Source: Chaetorhynchus papuensis (lineage: Eukaryota; Chordata; Aves; Passeriformes; Rhipiduridae). Taken from it: a stretch of 64,000 nt of DNA. The notes beneath the pieces were generated by a model that was not told where the DNA came from, ran no database searches, and was given only the letters and a program-made list of their open reading frames with translations. A program made the translations under genes and the position numbers. This document shows positions 25,286-39,222 of the stretch, piece by piece. The stretch's first letter is position 1. Every line of letters starts with the position of its first letter. The DNA lies in contig VWYX01000765.1 in NCBI GenBank assembly GCA_013396525.1, forward strand, positions 30,686 through 94,685. Reading direction: 5' to 3'.

Positions 25286-25535
25286 ATCATTCGAGAGCAG
25301 CAGCCACAGCAAAGCTCCCCAGAAGGACGGAATTACACCTGGTGCAGCAGTCCCTTCAGTGCCAGCCTGCCAGAGCAGCACTGCTGCCCAGGAGTGCAGG
25401 ACAGGCCCAGATGGAATCCAAGGGCTGCCAGGCAGATCTCCATAGGAGTTGTGCTCCCATCAGGAAGTCATCAATGAACGTGTGGCTAAATCAGCACATG
25501 AAAAAGTACTTGTGTATAAAACCCCCACCTTTGTG

Positions 25536-25628
25536 ACTAATGTATCGGTAACATTATGTAAGGTATACAATTATATAACTAATATATCAGGGATGAATAT
25601 ATATCTAAATATATACCATATATATGTA
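25536..25628. repeat. AT-rich low-complexity stretch
   Basis: TATATAA, ATATATC and TATATATG words alternate with short spacers. There is no clean repeat unit. A similar stretch lies at 60748-60834. Confidence 0.6.
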
Positions 25629-28279
25629 CCATTTATTCCTGTTCTCCTGTCTGTGTGCAGGATAGAGGCACTCCACTTGAATCATTCACTGTTCTTATTT
25701 CTAACTTTCTGGTTTTGTAACACTGACATCTAAACATTTAGCCCATAGGGTAGAAAACACCTTGGTTCCTTCAGAATACGTTTGGTATTTGGTATATTTG
25801 GTATACTTGGTTCATCCTAATACATTTTAGGAGATTTAGGATTTCCTGGCAGGATCCAAGCACCTTGTGCTGCCCACTGAGGCAACAGTCATTTAAAGTA
25901 CTACATCCTTGAGCCATAAAGCGTGAATGAAAATACCTGAATTCTACATATTAATTATCACTATTCTTTCTCATCTTAAATTTGTTATGTTTACTTTACA
26001 GTTAATGGCATCTTGATTTAGAAATTTAATTTTCTTTTTATTTTGGCCAAGAAAAACTTAATCTACTTCATATGAAGCCCATAAATAATAAAAACCAGGT
26101 AGCAAGAAGGGAGTATAGTTCCCTTTATAGCATGTTCTTCTGTTAAACCATTATTAATAGACACCTTTAAAGCTTGTGTCAGTCATATCACTTATCCATT
26201 ATATGTGTGTCCTTGAACAATTTCTCATGCTGCTTAAGGACACTGATTACAAATGCAAATAGATCTACCACATAGGACTGTTGATTATTTGTTTTGAGGT
26301 TTTCAGAGACATGGGGATTATCACCTTATTTTAATTGAAAAGGATTTTATATAGATAAAACAGGAGTAGATAGAGAGGGAGGAAGGTAGATAGATGAAAT
26401 TTACTTTCATATCATTATTTCAACAACCTAAAAATCTTTTGATAAATGGCCTTAAGTGACTTTAAATTTGTTTTTTTAAACAACAGGCAAGTGTAGCACA
26501 CCATAAAGCCACAGCTATCAGACTGACAGTACTAAAACTCTATGGCCATCATCTCCCCACTTTTGTTTAGAAGCCACATCTGCATCCCCCACATTCCCAC
26601 ACTCAAATTCCCAGTGGAAATCGGAACCTTCTGCTAAATTACTGTTTCCTCAAGGACAGAAACTGACACAATATATTCTGAATCCCAATGCTGGTAGCCA
26701 GCAGTGCTCCCGCTGCTCTGTGTGTTTCTGATTCACATTAGGAGGGTGCAGCAGGACCTATCACTCCCTGTAGTTATGATGAATTAACTGCAGAGGAGGA
26801 GGAAAAAAACAGCTGTTAAGGCTTTTTTTAAACCCAAACAAAACCTGTAGTCCAAATCTCTGCCACACAATATGGTGTTCCCTGACTGCAAGTGCCTCAA
26901 TGGATGCTAAGCAGATGTTTTGAAATTAATTTCCACTGGGCTGGAAGTTTATCATTCTCATAATAAATCATAATGTAAAACTAGTGCATAGATAGGTTAA
27001 AATTTCCATTTTTAGTGTGTTACAAATAATTTCTGCACTAAAATAATAAGGCAGAATAAAGCCACATTCCATCTTTTTGTGAAAACAGCCCTTGTCAAAG
27101 CTGTTCTTCATTCCCAGCTGGGAAGGACAGCTTTATATCTGAATAGGAGGCTGAATCAGCTCCTCTGATTTTCCCTGCAGGAAGTTTTCTGTGAACCTCA
27201 AGAATTACAGGGAGAGTAACCCCCAACAAAAGGGGAAAAACTATCAGGTAGAAGGTCTTCACCAGCATCTGTTCTTGCTGACAGCTTGACCCTGACTAAG
27301 AAGGCTTGAGATTATTTCCTCAGCCTAAAAATGTGTGAGCACAGGAAGCCCACACATTGTACTCTACAGAGAGGGGGTGTCCCTAGGTGCCACTGGGACC
27401 ACAATCCCTGCTTCTGATGGAAGGATTGGACACACAAATCCTGCACAGCACTCAACAGGCCAGCAGATGAACCCTCCAAGTACTCCTACCAGGCTGTTTT
27501 CCATCTAATTAGCAAAGCAATTTTGTGATAGAATCAATTAATTACAGTGCCAGGCAGATGGTGATACAGCCACGCGGTGTGCAGAGCTCTGTCTCCTAAA
27601 TTCATTATCTGGAATATTTATCAAAGTCAAAAAGCCTTTCAATGCTGATAACATGCTTTACTGTGTTATTTTGGTCTGCTCTATTTCAATTTTGTTCCAA
27701 TTCTTTCCCCCACCTCTGGCTTTCCAGAAACCCAAATATCTTTCAGTAAAGCCGAAACAGCGCTTATAAAACTGTGTTACAGAGAGTGATGGCAACTGGT
27801 GGTAATGCAGCACATACACCTTTATAAACTCCTTTATCTTTTGGAACTCTGTTGAAACTGTGTACAATTAATTTTACTTTCAAACATACATGAAACTGGA
27901 GAATGAGAAGCATTTCTGATGATTCTGAAAAACAGTCTGGTTCACCCCCCAGTAAATACCTGCAAGCAGGACTTAGGTACGTTTTGTTTCACAAGCAAAG
28001 CTGTCATTAGCTTCTGAGATCATGGAATTTTTGGTGGACTGCAGCTGTACAGGGATTCCCAGGGAAGCTGACCATGTGCAACTTTATTTGGAAAAGAACC
28101 CCAGCAGTTCAGTCTCAGCTATCAACTAACAGAACAGACCAGTCACCCAGAGAACTGGGATAAAATATAGCCACCAAGTAAAACAAAGAGATGTATTTCC
28201 TACTGCCACAAGAAAACTCCCCCATCAGTGTGAAAACTGGTCAATCATTCCTGTCAGTGCTGGAGTTCTTAAAAATGAA

Positions 28280-28360
28280 TCCCAGAAGCATGGTGGGGGT
28301 TTGCTTTGGACTGGACTAGATCGTCTCTGATGGTACTTATGTTTAAACCAGCAGCTGCGG
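28280..28360 (+). mobile_element. Possible decayed CR1/L3-type LINE 3' end
   Basis: The string TTGGACTGGACTAGATCGTC followed by TCTGATGGTACTT resembles the conserved 3' end of CR1 and related L3 LINEs, which reads roughly GGACTAGATGATCT then GGTCCCTTCC. The match is partial and no upstream LINE coding sequence is seen. Confidence 0.3.
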
Positions 28361-29023
28361 TGTGATTATTCAGGCCCTTAAACAAAACTCTAAATTCAGA
28401 TTCTAGAATCCCTAAGCACGGAAGGTTCTGCTTGCTGCAGGTTTGAAAACAAAAAGCTTCCCCACTGTGTACCCGTTAGAAGGTTACTAGTCCAGTTCTC
28501 TTTTTTTGGTCAGAGAAAGCCTTTTCTCTTTAAACAGAGAAATAAATGGCCAAGTTCCTCAGTCTGTTCTGTGTGCCCACTGTGCATTCACTCCAGGGGC
28601 TTCTGGATTGGCCTGTCACTAAGGAATATTCATGAGATCTGCATCTCAAAACACTGGCAGCTCATCAGCCACGGAAGCAGATTAATGACAGAGGGAAAGG
28701 GAAATGACTTTCAAAAACCTCCTGCCCACTGAGCCATTAGTACCTAATCCAATATCCTGGATCGCTGCTCTTGGGCCTGGAGGGGGAATCAAACCCTTTG
28801 TTCTGGCATTGATAAAATCAGATTCAGTGGTGTCTATAGCAGTGACCAGGAGGCCTCAGCACTCATTAGATAAGAGCTTGCTTTGTATCAGCCATGCAGG
28901 ATCTCAGAAAAGAGATGTTAAGAAAGGAGTTCAGAAATAAATTCCAAGGAGAGAGGAAAACCAGCACTGGCAGCTCTTTCTCAGCCATATCACACCACTT
29001 TTACTATCACAAAACTCATGGAA

Positions 29024-29340
29024 ATCTCGAGCCCACAGCTGTGAGAATGAAGCCACAGTGTTCTGAGGAGATCCAGCACTGNNNNNNNNNNNNNNNNNNN
29101 NNNNNNNNNNNNNNNNNNNNNNNNNNNNNNNNNNNNNNNNNNNNNNNNNNNNNNNNNNNNNNNNNNNNNNNNNNNNNNNNNNNNNNNNNNNNNNNNNNNN
29201 NNNNNNNNNNNNNNNNNNNNNNNNNNNNNNNNNNNNNNNNNNNNNNNNNNNNNNNNNNNNNNNNNNNNNNNNNNNNNNNNNCACTGCTGTGGGCAGGAAT
29301 GAAGCCACGGGGTTTTGGGATCCACCACTGCTGTGGGCAG
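29024..29340. repeat. 44-bp minisatellite interrupted by an assembly gap
   Basis: Both edges of the 200-N gap (29082-29281) carry the same motif. The left edge reads CAGCTGTGAGAATGAAGCCAC and onward. The right edge reads CACTGCTGTGGGCAGG, AATGAAGCCACGGGG, then TTTTGGGATCCAC, before a second CACTGCTGTGGGCAG. The unit is about 44 bp. The gap probably hides further copies, and its 200-N size looks like a placeholder. Confidence 0.8.
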
Positions 29341-30081
29341 TCTGGTCATACTGGGGCTCTGGCAGTGCTGTCTGAACAGTCGTGAGCAAATGGCAGAGGC
29401 ATCCCATGTTTTCTGTTTGAGGCAGGGAGAGAGATTCCCCAGGGCTTACACAGAGAGTGGTGCTTGTAAAACAAAGAGGATTTACAGTATTTTACACATC
29501 CTTTCAGACCTAGGCATGTGCAGAAAAAGCTTTATAGCCAGCCAAGGTAAAGAGAATTTTCAGGGAAGGAACAGAGGAAAAACTTGGGTCGTCAAAATCA
29601 GCATCCACAGTGTCTATTGAGAGTACGAGTGGACTTTCCAGGGAGGCTGTATTCCAGGATAGATTTCCATCATATGTTCAGCATATTGTTGCAAGATGGA
29701 AAACATCTGTGCTATTGCCACAAACCAGCCTGGCAGGAAGAGCCTGAACAAGTTGTGGATCAAACAAGAAGAATGTGGGAGGAGGAATCTTTGTTCTTTT
29801 TGTAGCACCTCACACATGCAGTTTCCCAGCCATGGCCCCTGGGCATTATAGTTATGTAAGAGTAACAGTCCCAGTGTGCTGAGCCACAGCTTCAAAATTC
29901 CTAAAAGGCTGTGTAGGGCATCACAGTAACCAACAACAGCCTGAGAAGCCACGTGTGTGATTCACAGAGAGGATTCCAACCCAGCCCTCAGTGTGTGCTT
30001 ACCACAGCTGGTGTGCACACACACAGATACACACAGCTCTGCACAGGAGGGGCTTCATGCAGAAAGAAAAAATAAATATAA

Positions 30082-30325
30082 CTTGATACTTCCCATTTTA
30101 TTAGTAGAGGAATTAAACACTGCATAGAAAAACTTTGAATAATTCTGTCATGAAGATGTCAGTTAAGGCTCACATTAACAGGAGGTTTCTGTTTGTTCCA
30201 AGAGCTGCATCTCCACAGCCAAGCCCCCAGATTGCCTCTCTGGGGAGCACCTCAGGCCGTTGGGATTCATCATCTCCATCCCTCTCCAGCAGCTTTATAG
30301 GAAGTCAGGTATATAATCATGCTGA
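30082..30325 (+). repeat. Direct duplication, copy 1
   Basis: This segment is repeated in the same orientation at 31301-31530. It begins CTTGATACTTC (CTTGACACTTC in copy 2) and ends after CCAGCAGCTTTATAG and a diverged tail. A 37-nt stretch at 30175-30211 is identical to 31391-31427. Copy 1 has extra bases near 30124-30145 and near 30211. No coding potential is apparent in either copy. Confidence 0.9.
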
Positions 30326-31300
30326 CTAGTTTGGAAAGAAAAAATAATGTCAAAATAAAAAATAAAAATTCCATATTGCAGGATAAGACCCCAGAATTAA
30401 GTTAATTGTTACCCTCCATAGCTGTCCTGGCTTTCAGAGATGAAATAATTACTTCCTAGCTTACTCCGAGAGCTTAATTTTAGCATTTAGGAAGCAAAGC
30501 CCTGGCATAAAAGTATTGCATTTAATGTGCAGCTACCATGAAATTCAGCCTAATGGGAAAGAACACAAACTGTTTAAAGTGTATTGCAAGTATGAATATT
30601 TGCCTATTCCTTTCTGTCTCAGTCAACCAGAATCCCCACACAAAAAAACCCCACATTCTTGTACTTTTCTTCCTCTCCCTCTCTCTTTCCTGTGCTCTCT
30701 TTTCCTGACTGAGGGTGGTTTGTGCTATTAAATCCTCTTCAGTGGGAAGTAGAACCACTTCTAGGACTTAACAGAAGCATTGTCCTGCATGTACTCAGGG
30801 GAAGCTGCCCTGAGAAGCAATGCATGGATTTGTTCCAGTTGAGAAAACAAGCTAATATTTCCCCTGCTGGAAGAGAAGATCAAATGTATGACCTTTGTTT
30901 AAGGGTTAACCACGTATTTCTCAGAAAATACACTTGGAAAACTGGTGCTGACCTGTAGCACTTAAGATGTTCTTGCCTTCACCTCCCCTTTGTCCAGTCC
31001 TCCACCACTCATTTAGCATAAAGCTAGAGCACACAAAGATTTGAGCTGGCTTTTTGTGTCTCAATTTACCTATCTCCTTTTTTTAGGCTGTATTTTCTAT
31101 CTAGAGACTTTCCTGAAACCATGAGAAAGTAGTATGAAAGGATGAAATTCTGCTTCAGGTTTAAACATACATTTCCATGGGAACCAAAGGATTCACCCCA
31201 CTGGAGCCAAAGAGATTCACAAGCTGTGTAATCACTGCTCCCAGTCCCAAAGGTTACACGATTGGAGGCTTTCAGCTCAAAGAAATTGTATTTTATGTAC

Positions 31301-31530
31301 CTTGACACTTCTCATTTTATTAGTAGAGGAATTAAACACTGCATAAAGTACCTTAAAATATTGTCATGAAGATTTCAGTTAAGGCTCACGTTAACAGGAG
31401 GTTTCTGTTTGTTCCAAGAGCTGCATCAAGCCCCAGATTGCCTCTCTGGGGAGCACCTCAGACCTTTGGGATTCATCATCTCCATCCCTCTCCAGCAGCT
31501 TTATAGAAAGCCATGTGTATAATCCTGCCT
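31301..31530 (+). repeat. Direct duplication, copy 2
   Basis: Second copy of 30082-30325, displaced by about 1.2 kb, with point differences and small deletions. The roughly 975 bp between the copies is not itself repeated nearby. This suggests a dispersed duplication, or two insertions of the same unknown element, rather than a simple tandem array. Confidence 0.9.
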
Positions 31531-34500
31531 GTGGAAAGTCCTCTCTAGGTAATCCTGCCTGGAGGCAACCAGGATGGTGAACAGCATCTTGTCAGGAGAC
31601 TCTTGAGGAAAATACATTGGAACACCATCCAGAGTTGGATTTTGCACAGTTTTTGTCAGAAAAGCCAATTCCAAGAGAGGCACAGTGCTGCTATTTAAAC
31701 ATCCACTGCATAAACATAACAGCACTTGAAATATTACATATTGAAAACATTAAACATTAACCTAATGACTGCATTCTTTGTTTCCATTCATTTCATTGCA
31801 TGCCCTTTTAGAGCTGGTCCACCTGGAGAAAAGGAATTTGCAATTTCACAGTTCTCTTGCAAATTTGTACCCAGGCTTCCCCTAGTCCTTGCCAACAATT
31901 CCAGGGAAGGGAAGGCACACAGACCTTCTCCAGATTGTCAGAGACAGGCAGGTACTCAGGAGGGGCATTTCAGAGAGGTTCAGCCTCCCTGGAGGTGCAC
32001 CCAGGCTCTTCTTACTGTCCAAATGGGAGAGCACAGATTCCTGAAACAAGCTCCAAAGTGAAGTTCCAAAAGTGGGGGAGTATTTGCTCTTAATCGTGTG
32101 TGACATGGTCACACACCACTGAGAGAGATGGGAAAACCTCGTTTTAAGGAACCTTTGAAGGACACACAAATGACAGGAAAGAATCCCAACTCAAGAGGCC
32201 CAGGCTGCCCCGTGCCTGCCAATTTCCGTCTGAGAAGTCGTTTCAGCTTCCTTTAACCTCACTGCTTCACTCAGCAAATGAATGTAACTCTACTTGTCAG
32301 CTTGGAACACTGCTGTATTATAGTTCCCTAGCCCTCCTATGAAGCAACAAAATGATATTCCTTATACTCAGGAATACCTTTATTATACAATCATCTCTGT
32401 TAGGAAAAATACTGAACATCCAAAAAAAAAAGACAGAGAGGAGAAAGTAAAAAACAACCCAATCAGCACCCAGTTTGGGGGCAACTTAAAGAATCAGTTC
32501 TTATAAACACACTGACTAATTCAGGCTTCTTAAGGCCTCAGATTGTTTGTGGTACTCATAGTTTAAGCAGTCTTTGTCTTGCAGTGAAGTTCTGAATTCA
32601 CTGCTACTTGTTACTCTCATTTCTTCTTCACTTGTGTAGTCACTTGTTGTGACCTCCAGATGGGCTTCAGTTCTTTGGAGCACTCACAACATTTATCAGT
32701 GTTTAGCAGGGGAATTTAGATTGTTATGGAAATCACCATCTACTGTTTCCCTGCCACAACAAAATGCAGCCTGTTGCTTACAAAAATGCTGCTGCTGGGC
32801 TGGTTATAAATTTCACAGACTGCCTTAGTCTGGATTATCAAAACTAATGGCAACAATATCCTCTTCTCATACAACTTTTATTTATCCTTTCTGAGGATTC
32901 ATTTGGAAGACTGCTTCTTCCAGTAGTTGTTTATTCAGCATACTCTTGCTCTTTTATTTGCTGGCATTGGGTTTTATTTAATGAGTATTTTACTGCCTGC
33001 TGAGGGTCAGTATTTGTTAATCTTGCCTGATATAGAAAATCTACTGACACACTACCGACTTCTGTAAGCAGAAATAAACAAAGGACATAATTGCAATAGC
33101 CCTCAAGTAACTGTTAATTAGAGCAGAACTTTTATCTGCGTTATGCATCTCTAATTTGACAATTTATCTTTTCAGAAGCTAAAAGGAATAGAGGGTTTAG
33201 GGAATAACAACTGAGCACAGAGCTCTGGCCCACAGGAAACAAGAGAGGCAAACCTGCAGGGCTCTGGCCCCTTTTCCTCCCTGCTGGAAGCACTGGCAGT
33301 GGCTGATGGACACCAGGAGCCTGAAGACAGGAGGAGCAAAAATTTCAGTGCCAGCTCCTCCTGAAATGGGACAGGAATTCTGATGGTGACTCCCCTTGTC
33401 CCATGAACTTAGAAAATGCTCAATTCTGCTAAATACAGCCATTTTCAAGATAGATATAATGACAGTAAATTATCTGACAAGGTATAAAGAATGATCAGTT
33501 CCATTTCATAGTGAGGAACGATCAGCAGTATTGCTATATTTTGAAATATAACAATTGGCTGCCCTTTTTCAGGGGAGAAGCTAAGGTTTAAAAGTTTTTA
33601 TCAAGGCAGCCTGTAAAGGCTGCTCCATAAACCCACAAACACAGCCAATAAACTGTTCTAGTTAAAGGAGTTACCTTGCTATGCATTTTTCTTATCTGTT
33701 ATATGAATCTATGAATTTCAGCAAAAGCTCTTTTAAACATTCTGGTAATTGTGATTTTAACACTTCTGTAATACAAACTTTGAAAACAGCAAGACAAGCC
33801 CGTCAGACAGGCAAAACCCTCTCACAGTCTAAAGGGGTGAAACAGGGACAGTTTTAGAACACAAATCTCAGTGCCCCCTGAATTGGAAAATTTTGCATGA
33901 AAAAAAAAGCCAAGGATGCATTTACAGAGCATAAACTACACACATAAGCACCTTCCTGAACTGAGCCCAACTTCAGCCTCTTTATAAATAAATACCAGAA
34001 TCCAGTTTTTTAGCACATTATCTTTGCAAAATATGGGTTAGTGGAAAACATTGTATGCTGTCATTGAACTGAAAATAAGATGAAAAATACAGAGTGAATA
34101 GAGTGAACAGAAAACAGCCAGCAGGGCCAGGGGGCATAACACCTCCTTGAAATCCTAAATTCAAATCTGCCTTGAGTCATAACTGAAATAATGTGGCTGC
34201 TTTCATCTTAGTGGCTTCTGGAAGAGGCTTGCTCCTATCATTGCAGGAGAAATGTTTGTAGCTGCGAGGCTTTGTTCCCAGAGGCGAGTGACAAATAAAT
34301 GCATATTACACATCAATACATAAGCATAAGTATATGGAATGGTAGACAAGGAAATATTCTGATGTGTCTTACTGAGCATCATTGGTGGCTCCCATTAACA
34401 ACAGTAATTCACAGAACCTGTAAATGGTGTTCATAAATGAAAGAAACTCTGATGACACTGTCTCTGAGGAGGGAAGGAGAAGTAACTGCCTCAATCCTTC

Positions 34501-37500
34501 TGCGTGGGAGAGCCAGGGAAATGCACAAAGCAGGGATATGGGAAAGGAGGACCAAAGAGCTGAGGGTCTAACTTAGACAACGCTCCTGGCACTGACTCCT
34601 TCCCCACCTCTGTAACGTGCACTTGTGAGTTAGACTGGAAAAAGAGCCTTTGCTGGGAATTCAGCATCCTTTCAGTGCAGCTACAGGGAAAATAACCTTT
34701 ATTTTCCATGGATTGTCTGGCCCCAGGAGTGCCGGATTAATCTGAATTCCTATATGGGGTTGGAGCTGCTTGGTGCTTGTAGGGAGCTCTGCCACCACAT
34801 CGTGGTGATGTGTTTGTGCCTCTGCTCCAGAAGCAAGGCCTGGGACCTGCCCCATGCCTGCTCCAGGTGCTGATCCTGCTTCCAGAGTAAAATGGCTCTG
34901 GGAAAGGTGTCTGTTCCCACCGTGGCCATAAAGGGTTGTGGAGGCAGCACTCAGGGAATGGTGCTCGGCGGGAGGCGGGAGTGGTGGGGGCTGGCACCGC
35001 TCTCTGTGTGACTCCGCGTCTGCCACCGAGAGCAAACAGAGCCATGCTGGGGATTCTCCAGCAAAGAGAAATGTCAGAACTGACACAATGTTTGCAGTAA
35101 TAAGCTGTGTTGGCAAAATTCTCGTAGATGTCACCCGAATGTAAATGAACCCCGGTGACTCAGGGAAGCAATCTCCCAAAGAAAGAGACACAGAACTTAT
35201 TTGCATTTAGCAGGGGATTACAAATATCACTGTTCTCTCTCCTCCTCTCAGACTGAAAGTGCTGGCTCAGTGTCAGCAGTGCACAGATGCATTTGTCCTT
35301 CCTGTTTTATAACTCGTTTAATACCAAGAAATGACACGTGCTTGAATTGTAGCAATTTGTTTGGAAGATTTTTGTCATTGTCTTAGGGACTTCCTAAGCA
35401 AAATAGCAGGTACACAGCTCTGGAAGGATGGTGCACCCTGTGACAGCAGGCAGCAGGTGAAGACCCCCCAAGGGACAGCTTGGTAGCCAGAGAAGCAAAC
35501 AGATGGGAAGGGATGCAAGAGGGGCCAGCAAACTCTCCTGGGGGAGCACAGGCCCTCTGCAGTTCCCCAGGAGCTCCAGTGCTGGAGCTGCTGGAGCTGC
35601 TGTAAACAGATTCAGCCTCTTTCTGTTTGTAAAAATTATGGAGAACAGTGTTCTCTTCTGTTAACCATTCATGCTGATCAAGTGTGGATCCCTGAGCTTG
35701 TCAGGTACCTTTTTGCACACATACTCTGCTGAAGGAATCCTAATTCTCAGTACTGGGAATATTTTATACAGCACAGCACAAATGTGTAGAAATGAATAAT
35801 TGGTGCAGAAACACAGAGATCAGTCAGTGAAAATATAAGGCAAATTAATCACTTCAATAAGATACAGAGAGGTCACTCCTCAAGCTTCTGCTGGGCTTTA
35901 AAAGTTTTCCTGCTCTAAACACTACACTGGAGACAGTAGGCAGCAGGGCTTGGCAAAGTTCTACAGAGCCCCCATTCTGGAAATACTCTGTGGAACGTGA
36001 GCTAACAAGAAGGACAGGCAGTTCACCTGAAAAAAATGCATGAATGGGACAGGCATAATGCAACATCTTAATTTTTGTTGCCTGGAGAAAGGAGACATCA
36101 TCAGAATAAAAACAAAATACCCAAAGATAGCACAGGAATGTCATTTACATTTCTCACTTTCTAAGGAATATAAAGAAAAATATGAAAAATCTAACAGACA
36201 TAACTGTCATATTTTCACCATAAAGAATAAATAGCACAGTAATCCCCACTGCAGAAGGGATGAAAGCATCAAAAAAAGAAAAGTGAAAAAAAAAAACCTG
36301 TTTCCATAGCAAGTCTCTTTATTCCCACTTTCTATCTTCACATAACCCATGTAATATTCATTCAAAGTAATTGCTCAGCTTAAGGAAACAGTGTGCTGGT
36401 AATTCATCCCTCTTCACAGGTCACAGCAAGTGCAGGAGAAATGTGCAGAAACAGGATGTGACTGAACACAGAGCATGACAGAGATCATGTGCCACTGAAA
36501 GGGCCACTGGGGTTTAAATTAAAGCACAAGAGAATTCAGGGAAGGGCAGAGTTGGGTCAACAGCCAAAAGGAGAATCCCTCAGAAAGCCTCCAGCCAGAG
36601 CCCCACTCACACCCGTGGGGTGCCATTCGTGGTGCCAGCAGTGTCCCCCTGTCCCTGCAGCCCTGCTGCACCTGCACAGCAGCCTGTCCTCACCACGCTG
36701 CATCCTCCCAGCGTTAACCGAGGCCAGAGTGGGATTCCAGGAGTGAACAAGCCAGAAGAAGTCTCCATGAGCTAAAATCCTGCACATTTGGGTTATTGCT
36801 TGGTGCTTCAGCAGCTGCCTTGTCTCGTGAGCTAAATGTCCTCGTGGGTGGGTTGGTGCTGGGCTGCTCCTGGGCACTGACACCATCCCTTCCTTCTGGA
36901 AAGGACAGAGCACGTGGATGCCAAGTTCCTGATGCATCCTCTGTTCTGCGGGGACAGAACAGGCTCTGTTGGCCATGCAGGTGTTAAATTCCTGTCGTGG
37001 GGCTGTGCCTTGCACTGCAGAGCCCAGCAAGGGCCTCCTCCCCCTGCTGTGTGGGGAACTGTTGAACGGGGGAGCTGACACAATGCTAAATAAGCTCACA
37101 GATCTTGCTCCTGGAGCCCAGCAGAAGCCATTTGAGTGGTTACACAGAACCACTCTGCTCCATGGTCCTCAGGAAAAGGGGCACCTGGAGCCCCAGAGCT
37201 CTGTGGGGACACCTCTGCTCCCAGCACACTCCCCCAGGATGGTTCTGTCCTGGCAGAGGGAAGAGCTGGGCCAGCAGCCCCCTCCCTCTCCCCCCCAGTT
37301 ATGAGGCACAGGCAAACTGGCATCCAACAAATGGAGGTAAAACAAGCCTTAAAGCCAGCATCTCTCCTACCACGTTATGGAAACTTGAAAATCCTGCTGC
37401 ATTCGCCTAAGTCACACTGAAAAAAAAAAAAAGCTTAATTTTATCAGTAGAAATTGCCAACAAGAATGAGAAGAGCTCTTCGTTAAAGCCAAGATTAAGG

Positions 37501-37736
37501 CTGACATTAGGCAAACTGAGTTTGTATTAATCTTGATTTAGGATCATAGCACAGCAACTAATTGTGATAATATAGATCTATACACATTTGTAGGAGACAG
37601 AGATGGGTTTGATGTGTTCATATTGAATTATCTTGAGTCAGAACCCAAAGGACAGTGTTTATAGAGTAAATAAAACCTTTAAATTTGATTTCTCTGCTTA
37701 AAGTTTAGGAAAAAAAATATTACTACTGAGAACAAA

Positions 37737-37766
37737 TTTCTTGGAATTTTCCAAAATTCCAAGAAA
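37737..37766. repeat. Near-perfect palindrome, 14-bp arms around CC
   Basis: TTTCTTGGAATTTT (37737-37750) and AAAATTCCAAGAAA (37753-37766) are exact reverse complements, separated only by CC. TTCTTGGAA and TTCCAAGAA resemble STAT-type TTCNNNGAA sites, one in each arm. That reading is inference. The surroundings are AT-rich with no gene. Confidence 0.88.
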
Positions 37767-38571
37767 GATGAAAATGTCAGTGAAAAAAATGCAACCATAA
37801 CAAAAAAGTATGATTCAAATCCAGTTAAATCAGGTGGCAAATAATGATTAAAGATATGTTCCTAATTTACAGGTGCATGCATGGATGAGTAATTAATCTG
37901 GTCTCATACCATGACCACTCTGCACCTACACTGCCTGCCCCAGGACCAGGATCCTCCCACCTCGTCCTGGGGACACCCTGCTCCTTTGGAACCCTTCCTC
38001 AGTGAGGGGGCTGCTGCTTTGTAATTTCATCTCTGGGAATAACTGAGACATGAGCAGATAACTGAGCCTGTGCACCAGATAATTTGACTGGACATTACTG
38101 ATCCCTCCTGTGACGACTCAGGAGCTGCTGGTGAGGAGGAGTTGTTTGGGGAGAGAAGTAATATTGCAAAATTCCAGGGAACCTGTGCTTCACTGGGGAT
38201 ATCCACCCCGTGGTCAGGGAAAGAATAAAAGAAGAAATCTTGTGCTAAATTAATCAGAGGAAACAGAACCATAATTCAGTCAGAAATCGCCTTGACAAAT
38301 GTAAATTAATGCATTAGTCGTTCATTACTTTTTCTCCCAGTCACAGTGATTTTCTAGGGGTGATCTGTACATGGTTCTCTCTGCAGAGCTTTTGGGCAAT
38401 CAAACACTGATAAAGGGCAACATGGGGAATAAGCACACACCTTGTTGGGCTATCTCCAACCTCTCTTCAGGCTCTTATCACCAGGTGATGCAGGAGGGGA
38501 GCAGGAGCAGTGAGTTTCCTTTCTGAATCCCAGAGCTCACTGAACACCCTCAGCACTTCCTGAATCACCAG

Positions 38572-38617
38572 GGCTGCCCACACCTTCCCAAGGCTGCCCA
38601 CACCTTCCCAAGGCTGC
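38572..38617. repeat. 20-bp exact tandem duplication
   Basis: The unit GGCTGCCCACACCTTCCCAA occurs twice without change at 38572-38591 and 38592-38611, followed by a partial third GGCTGC. It is a recent slippage or short tandem duplication. Confidence 0.9.
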
Positions 38618-39158
38618 AGGCTCAGATGTTCTTAGCTCATATTGTTGCAACCAGGCCACCTGTTTGTATCCTCAGCCCTGCCTTCCTTGGGCCAGCCCAA
38701 AAATCTGGTGGTTCAGGAAATTCCGCAGCAGCTGCTACGTAGAAAAATCTGTGATCTCATTCCCAGAAGGACTTAACAGGACAGTATTAACAAATGACAC
38801 AGTAAATATGGATCCATTAATTATGGTAATAATCCAAGCAGCAGGATATTTCTTGTATCATGTGCTGTCAGCACAAGGGAGATCAGAGTGAAAGTCCCTG
38901 CACTCGGTGCTATTCAGAGCAAATTGCAGAAGGTCAGCATGCACTGGCTGAACAGTCTAAAGCTGTAAATGTAGCCCCATAAAACACAGTGATTACCCTT
39001 GTTAACATTTCTAGCACATTTCTCCAATTAATACCAATGCAGGAGCCATCCAGAAGGCAGCAGGAGTTCAGACAGCATTTTATGGTTGCAGAGAGTTCAT
39101 TCCTTCCTTGGTTAAGAATTACAGTCTGTCCTTTACCTTCAGCACCTAAAAGAAGCTT

Positions 39159-39222
39159 AAAACAAACCAACCCCAACAAACAGAAACCAAAACCATCCAC
39201 AAACAAACAAAAAACCGACCCA
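39159..39222. repeat. A/C-rich low-complexity tract
   Basis: AAACAAACC, CCAACAAAC and AACAAACAAAAAACC words with almost no G or T. It is the same class as the tract at 3781-3846. Confidence 0.55.

Noticed and set aside
36489..37420. Cluster of overlapping frames, including a 198-codon minus frame
   Set aside because: Frames are open on both strands in a locally GC-richer patch, without splice-site logic, domains or a codon pattern. More likely non-coding.
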